From positions 1 to 40,802 of IMG/VR virus record IMGVR_UViG_3300033996_000289: a DNA stretch of 40,802 nucleotides; one strand, given 5' to 3'. This document shows, piece by piece, positions 36,401-40,802 of this stretch. Origin of the DNA: a virus. Both the position numbers and the translations under genes were made by a program. How positions within the stretch are numbered: the first letter of the stretch is position 1; every line of letters starts with the position of its first letter. The notes beneath the pieces were generated by a model, which saw only the letters and a program-made list of their open reading frames with translations, did no database searches and was not told where the DNA came from.

Positions 36401-39400
36401 AGGCCTTGCTTGGCCAGCATCCCGTACTTGCCATGGCCCAGGCCGGACCAGTCGAGCAGAGCAAACTTGTCGCCCTCGCCCATGTACATCTCTTCCAGGG
36501 CAGCGATCGACAGCTTGAAGTCGCCGTCGGCTTTCTGGACCGTGCCGTCCGGCAGCACCAGCTCGCCACGCTTTAAGAACCGCATGGCCTTGTACACCGG
36601 CTCGTTCTCGACCTCGACTGTCACCTGCTCGCGCACCTCTTTGCGCTGGGCGTCTGCCGCCTTCTGCATCTCCTTCAAAACCCGGCTGCGTGCGTTCGAC
36701 AGCCAGCGCATATTCCGCAGGCTGGCCTTGGTCAGGTCGGTGACGGCAGCGTCGTGGGCTTCCTGGTACAGCTCCTGGTACGCCTGCCAGGTGGCGTCGT
36801 CCATGCCTGACTGTTCCTGGGTCTGGAACATGGGCACCATGTTGCGCACCTGCTCGGCCTGGCTTACCTGCTGTTCGCTCGCGTACATGCGTGCGAATAC
36901 GCTTCTGACCTCGTCGTTCAGGATAGGCAGATCTTTGCCGTAGTTGGCCTTGTACAGGTCGTTTATCGAGGTCGCAATGTAGTTGTATATCTTGCGCATC
37001 CAGGCGCTGATACGGTCGAATACAGGCTGCAGCTCGACGCTGGGCGCCTTGCCTTCAAAAAACCAGAGCTCGTGCGCCGACGCCATAGCCTCGTGTAGGG
37101 GCCGCTGCTCCTCCAGGGTCATAGCGTTCCAGGCTTCGACGTTGGCCACGCCGACAAAATCCATCAGGGTCTGAAAATCCTGGACGATGGTGGCCGGCGC
37201 GTTAGGCTGCGATGCGATGCGTGCGTAAATCTCGACGATGGCGTGCATCGTCTCGTGGTGCAGGGTTGAGTAGTCTGCGTCCTTGGTCAGGACGATCGAC
37301 AGGTCGCGAGGGTTAAACCCACCGCGATCAGTCTGCGACAGACGGCCAGCGGCCGCCTCCGAAATTAGGCGGGATTGTTCTTCGAGGGAAAGCCCGGATT
37401 GTCGGAGGGTTCCTGCCTCATCGTCTCTTGGGGCTTGTCCTGCTTCGATTCGGTCGAGCTGTTTTTCGAGGAGGGTGGTCGCTTGAGCCCGGGCATCACG
37501 AGCCCGTTGCCTAGCCACTCCCGCGTCTCCTGCAGGGTCGCTTCTCGGATCGGCATAATCGTATTCCTCCTTTTCAGGGAACGCAGCAAACACCCGGTGT
37601 TTCGCGATGTCGTACTGCTTGTTAAGCGCACTATCTACCAGTGTTGATAATACCTCAACATCGGTGTCAGAATCAAGCAAAATCGTCATCATGCCACCGC
37701 TGGTCGACTGGCCACCGATAGGTTGCTGGCCGTCGATGGTGATGGCGCGCAGAGTGTCGTAGATCTGGCCGATCTCCTCTGGTGTCTTCTCGCCGATATT
37801 GATGCGCAGAGCTCTTGACTCGAATGAGTCGGCAAACTCGTCCGACGCGATGGCCATCATTGAATCTTGAGACAGCACAAACCCCAAAAACTTTGACAGG
37901 ATGGCCGGGTCGCCCTTGTCCAGGCGAAGGGCAAATGATGGGTTCGTGTCGTCCAGGTAGCTGCCGACCTGCGGCAGGATCTCGCCCTTAAACTTGAGTC
38001 CTTTCAATACCTTCGGAACAACCTCTCGAGCGACTTCTAAACTTACTTGCAAGCGGTCTTCCTGCGAAAGCTCGCGCCAACGATTGACCAGCTCTGCGTT
38101 GTTCGGGTCCGGCGCGACCTCGAAGTTGACCCGGGCGGCCGCGGCCTGCTGCTCTTCGATTATTTTTCTGTTGCGGTCGATGATGAACTGGGTTCGCTCA
38201 TCAGCTTGGAACGGGCTAGCTCGCCCAGCCCTTTGATCATTGCCTTGTACTGCTTCGGCGTTTGCTCCGTCATTTGCTTGTCGTACAAGTCTTGATCCAA
38301 GTTCGGCTGCAATATCGAGTTGCTGTTCATTGATCCCCTCCGCTAATAGAAGTTTGCGTGCGGCGCCTGCGTAATCCTGGCTGGTCACACGTAGCTTGAC
38401 ACCCATGGCCTTGTACAGCTCCTGCTCCGGGTACCAAATCAGGGCCTGCAGGGCAGCCGGCGGTACACGCTGGCCGTACTGTGCTTCGACCATGCTGACC
38501 ATTTGCGACACCACATCGCGCAGGTTGTTGCGCTCACCGCCAGAAGCCGGCACATCCCTGGGCTTGTCGAGCGAAATAATCATCGTCTCGGCCGCGGCCA
38601 CCATGTCGCTCTTTTTGCGGGTGCCTGCGTCGAACGCTGCGCGATTGTTTTTGTAGTCGCGCTCATGTGCGCTCTTGACCAGGCGAGCCAGCTCAATGGC
38701 TGCGCCCTCATCGGTGCGCGCACGGCTAACCAGGTCACGATCGAACTGCGATGCGTATAGACCTTCTTCTTTTTTGCCGCGCTCTTTGAATGCGTTGCGG
38801 AACCGATCGAGCTGCTTGTCAAACTTTGCCCGGTCAAACGCAGGCAATGTGCCTGTCAGCCGGCCGATGGTACGCATGAACCACATGTCCATGGTCACCG
38901 GCTCAAAGTTGCCGTTTAGGTTTGAGTAAAAACCGAAACCGATCTTGGGTCCGAAGATGGCGCTACCCAGCACCATGGTGTCCTTGTTCTCGCCGCCGAC
39001 TGCAAAGCCTGCCGTCTCGAGCTCGCGCACAGTGAACGGCGTGACCAGGAACTGGGCAAACATATCCTGGCCCATCTCGGCGATCAGGTCGTTGGCCTTC
39101 TGAAAGTTGGCCGCCATGGCGCCGGCGCTTTCGCCCTTGCCAGTCACCGGGAACGAACCGGTATCGCGCCAAGCCTCGTACTGCTCTTCGGCAAACCGCA
39201 GGTTGTCTTCGACGTTCATGCCCTGCGATGCAATTGCCGTCGACAGCAAGAATGCGTTGCGTGCGTTGCGGTCAAGGTTAAGCTCGGGGTATTTGATCGA
39301 CATCATGGCCACGGTCTTGGCCACGGTTGCGTCGTACCACTCGAGGCTGTTGCCTGCGTTGCGGATGTGCGCCAGGGCTTCTGCAGCCATCAATCGGGCG

Positions 39401-40802
39401 AGCTCTGTCCTGTCTTCCGGCTTGTTGATGTCAAGCACAGGCAAGCCAGACTCGAGGCGGCGCTCATGCAGGAACGCGACGACCTCGGACAGGCCGCCAA
39501 CGTACGGCGGCAAAAATGCCATGTCACCAGGTAGACCAGTCATCCACTGCATTGCCGTGGTGTTGATCTCTTCAGGCGTGAGGCCCATCTCATTGGTGAT
39601 TGCGTCGAACAGCGCCGGGCCCGTTTGAACGCGTGCGGATTGCTTGAGAATGCCAGGTGCGCTGCGGCCGGTAATCTCAAACGCAGGCTCGGTCATGCCC
39701 TTGCCAACGACGGTGCCTAGTTTTGTGGTCTTGGCGCCCTCTCGCATCTTGACGTCGTAGCCTCGACGCTTTAACGCCTCGTAGATGCGCGCAGCTTCCG
39801 GCTGCACGGTGGCGTCGCTGTAGACGGTCAAGCCACGGTTCAGCGCATTATCGACCACCGCCTGGTACAAGCGCAGGCCTTCGCCTTGGCCGCGAGACTC
39901 CATTTCGACTTGAGAGTTGGTGATGTGTACGCCGTCATTACGTATGTCTGCAGTGACGTACCCAGCATCCGACCTTGCGTTGAGTGTTTGCTCATCGGTT
40001 TCAAGGTTTATCGGTATGCCTTCTGCCTGCTGGTTAAATACCGCCTGCCCTTCCTGGCCGATCGTGATCGGGTACATCTCGTAGGCTTGTTCCGGCAAAA
40101 TGCCCAAGCGCTCGGCCATGACCGAATACATGTTGCTCATCAGTACAGCTTCGCGCTTGAGCTGCTGCGGCGTGTAGATGTTGGTCGCGCCCGAGATCTG
40201 CTGCTCGAACCGCGCCTGCACCTTGCTGGCGGACTCGTCGAACTCTTTGGTTCTGACTATCTTTTCTTCAACCGTTTCGGTGACTTGCTTCAGGATTTCG
40301 TTGCGCTCTTGCTCGGCAATAATCTTCTCGGCTGCGCTCAACGTATCGATGTCGTCATTGATGCGGACGTGCTGCGCCAGGTTAGTGCCCAGGTCGGTGC
40401 CGGCCATGTAGGTCGCATATTTCTCGACGGGAATAGCGACATCGCCACCGCCCTTGAATAACGCCTCCTGCGCGCTCTCAACCACGGTGGGCATGTTCTG
40501 GTTCAATTGATCAAGCGTGATGCCTGATTGCTTCAGTACATCGACAAATTGATTGACGTCGACAAACAAGGTTTCAGCGCCAGATCCCTCGGCCTGTTTT
40601 TTGATGACCGCCTCATACGCCAGCGGATTGATCTCGCGCAGTTTTGCAGTGGCAGAATTTTCTGTGATCGTATTGACGACGTCTGCTGATTGTTGTGACT
40701 GCTGCAGGCGTTGATCATAGACACGCACTGCAGCGTCGACGGTTTTTGCCAGCGTCACCTGGCCACCAGAGCTGACGATTGTCGCCACCAATGTTTGGGC
40801 AG
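33406..40802 (-). CDS. Giant internal virion (ejection) protein, main part (residues ~312-2776)
   Basis: This is the rest of the 2,776-aa protein that starts at 1075. An apparent TTG start at 40791 is only where the window cuts it. A GNAT-like segment lies at about 609-665 (ESRGQGEGLRLYQAVVD ... AARIYEALKRRGYDV). A domain at about 1195-1270 (NFEVAPDPNNAELVNRWREL) is of a kind seen in phage polyvalent proteins. A zincin motif follows: H1494-E1495-T-M-H1498 in STLHHETMHAIVEIY, with E1549 in LHEAMASAHELWFFEGKAPS as possible third ligand. A long helical region runs to about 2300. The C-terminal ~450 residues (ITNALQQVTGFF, KLAMIYVLGFMLPMIL at about 2602-2620) resemble a domain of phage polyvalent proteins (LPD38-like). 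Its place after gp14- and gp15-like genes suggests it is injected. Confidence 0.75.
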   Translation of the reverse strand, partial: AQTLVATIVSSGGQVTLAKTVDAAVRVYDQRLQQSQQSADVVNTITENSATAKLREINPLAYEAVIKKQAEGSGAETLFVDVNQFVDVLKQSGITLDQLNQNMPTVVESAQEALFKGGGDVAIPVEKYATYMAGTDLGTNLAQHVRINDDIDTLSAAEKIIAEQERNEILKQVTETVEEKIVRTKEFDESASKVQARFEQQISGATNIYTPQQLKREAVLMSNMYSVMAERLGILPEQAYEMYPITIGQEGQAVFNQQAEGIPINLETDEQTLNARSDAGYVTADIRNDGVHITNSQVEMESRGQGEGLRLYQAVVDNALNRGLTVYSDATVQPEAARIYEALKRRGYDVKMREGAKTTKLGTVVGKGMTEPAFEITGRSAPGILKQSARVQTGPALFDAITNEMGLTPEEINTTAMQWMTGLPGDMAFLPPYVGGLSEVVAFLHERRLESGLPVLDINKPEDRTELARLMAAEALAHIRNAGNSLEWYDATVAKTVAMMSIKYPELNLDRNARNAFLLSTAIASQGMNVEDNLRFAEEQYEAWRDTGSFPVTGKGESAGAMAANFQKANDLIAEMGQDMFAQFLVTPFTVRELETAGFAVGGENKDTMVLGSAIFGPKIGFGFYSNLNGNFEPVTMDMWFMRTIGRLTGTLPAFDRAKFDKQLDRFRNAFKERGKKEEGLYASQFDRDLVSRARTDEGAAIELARLVKSAHERDYKNNRAAFDAGTRKKSDMVAAAETMIISLDKPRDVPASGGERNNLRDVVSQMVSMVEAQYGQRVPPAALQALIWYPEQELYKAMGVKLRVTSQDYAGAARKLLLAEGINEQQLDIAAELGSRLVRQANDGANAEAVQGNDQRAGRASPFQADERTQFIIDRNRKIIEEQQAAAARVNFEVAPDPNNAELVNRWRELSQEDRLQVSLEVAREVVPKVLKGLKFKGEILPQVGSYLDDTNPSFALRLDKGDPAILSKFLGFVLSQDSMMAIASDEFADSFESRALRINIGEKTPEEIGQIYDTLRAITIDGQQPIGGQSTSGGMMTILLDSDTDVEVLSTLVDSALNKQYDIAKHRVFAAFPEKEEYDYADPRSDPAGDAGVARQRARDARAQATTLLEKQLDRIEAGQAPRDDEAGTLRQSGLSLEEQSRLISEAAAGRLSQTDRGGFNPRDLSIVLTKDADYSTLHHETMHAIVEIYARIASQPNAPATIVQDFQTLMDFVGVANVEAWNAMTLEEQRPLHEAMASAHELWFFEGKAPSVELQPVFDRISAWMRKIYNYIATSINDLYKANYGKDLPILNDEVRSVFARMYASEQQVSQAEQVRNMVPMFQTQEQSGMDDATWQAYQELYQEAHDAAVTDLTKASLRNMRWLSNARSRVLKEMQKAADAQRKEVREQVTVEVENEPVYKAMRFLKRGELVLPDGTVQKADGDFKLSIAALEEMYMGEGDKFALLDWSGLGHGKYGMLAKQGLAPDLVATMFDFSSGDALVRALLEAKPINEEIKSRTDARMEAEFGDMTDEREIQLKVEEALHNEARARFVAAELRFLNKSTQPVRVMMQAARQAARDILAGKPIREIRPRDYSLAEARAAKQTEKHMKKGEPALAAKSKQNQLVQNQLAAEAVKARQEVDKAVESFRKFFKSDEKMAKARNMDLVDAARAILASYGLGQSNKSPTDYIEKLRTYNPDLYAELEPLILEAAAGAKDYTQMTLTEFRLMREGVETLWFQSKREKEVMIEGKAMALELITDELNARLAAIGIPLKVAGEQAAPGTKDRAIRSFYEAKAATRRVEHWANATDGAKGVGPFTTYIWRPIRQALDAYRAMRNVYTKRYVESIAKLDLPVAKIEARELGYTFGNGNGGIGKAELLGAILHTGNESNYRKLLLGRGWGSLREDGTLDDTNWRAFEARMINEGKLTKADYDWAQSVWDLNEELKPMAQKAHHDLYGYYFKEVESNTVSNALGVWRGGYVPAKTDPFIVRDAQKQAKMEELESDFRNAMPSTGMGFTKARVEYNKPLSLDIRVMAKHIDDVIRFVNVQPAVKDVVKILRNREFADNISRIDPSVIEDMLLPWLNRAARQITSEPGKHKAIDAFWRGVRSRTGISIMFANITNALQQVTGFFPAALKVKGRYIRSALASYVTSPTQSAEQVAELSPFMADRMQNQMIEIQDMMNDLVINPTKFDKVQKWATHHGYFLQQAFQNMVDTVTWMGTYNQTLAELEADVSDKQAVREAVQRADAAVRMTQSSLAAEDIAAFEVGTPFYKTFIQFSGYFNMLANLNADEYIKVFRDLGWRGNKGKLAMIYVLGFMLPMILSDAIVRTLGGAWDDEDDDGYLDEFMEWFFGSQFRGAVALVPGFGPGAAAVFNAFNDKPYDDRMATSPSISTLEGATVGVVKAGINVVSDDKEVTGKNVRDVLTLLSLVTGIPLTVLGRPIGYEMEVERGKIQPTDTMDYIRGLVTGKASEASKP

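Noticed and set aside
33406-40791. A 2,461-aa protein starting at TTG 40791 taken as complete
   Set aside because: The frame continues upstream across the circular join to the ATG at 1075; the TTG is internal and has no ribosome binding site.

Overview
This window looks like the essentially complete genome of one short-tailed (podovirus-type) phage, assembled as a circle. Bases 16-141 recur exactly at 40677-40802, so the unique circle is about 40,661 bp. An 8,331-nt reading frame runs unbroken across the join. The DNA is moderately GC-rich, Shine-Dalgarno sites are standard, and the capsid genes resemble Bordetella phage BPP-1 families (Bbp16, Bbp19). I infer a Pseudomonadota host, perhaps an aquatic one, because several accessory genes are of kinds I associate with aquatic phages. 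The exact host cannot be read from the sequence.

Layout. Most genes are on the minus strand, read right to left. From about 21.3 kb down to 16.2 kb are early/middle genes: a Cro-like HTH protein, RusA resolvase, a small SSB-like protein, a promoter with an overlapping dyad, a zinc-ribbon protein, a DUF1376 replication protein, a lambda-P-like protein, a PD-(D/E)XK nuclease and a run of tiny genes. Next come the DNA-packaging and head genes (15.8-7.1 kb): an HTH protein, TerS, TerL, GNAT, a cupin-like protein, portal, a ferritin-like protein, a C1q-like fibre, Bbp19-like, scaffold, major capsid and cement. The tail and ejection genes follow (7.0-0 kb and on across the join): gp11-like, gp12-like, gp14-like, a 608-aa internal protein and a giant 2,776-aa protein. 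Continuing round the circle (33.3-24.4 kb) are three tail fibre/adhesin genes, a 2-oxoglutarate oxygenase group and a lysis cassette ending in a strong terminator. The only plus-strand block (21.5-24.3 kb) is a recombination operon: small proteins, YqaJ exonuclease, RecT annealase and a small MerR/Xis-like HTH protein. No integrase, RNA polymerase, DNA polymerase, tRNA or CRISPR array was found.

The most striking regulatory signal is an 11-bp sequence, GGTACCCGTAA on the minus strand. It occurs four times, each time at a boundary between late-gene modules, and each time exactly 15 nt before a 4-base RTAR element. The four sites precede the head-assembly block, the capsid block, the ejection-protein block and the tail-fibre/lysis block. 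This looks like a phage-specific late promoter or activator site, and no phage RNA polymerase is present to account for it.

The giant ejection-type protein is the second highlight. It contains a GNAT-like segment, an HETMH zincin motif with a plausible downstream glutamate ligand, and a C-terminal region resembling polyvalent-protein domains. It occupies the position of T7 gp16 in the gene order.
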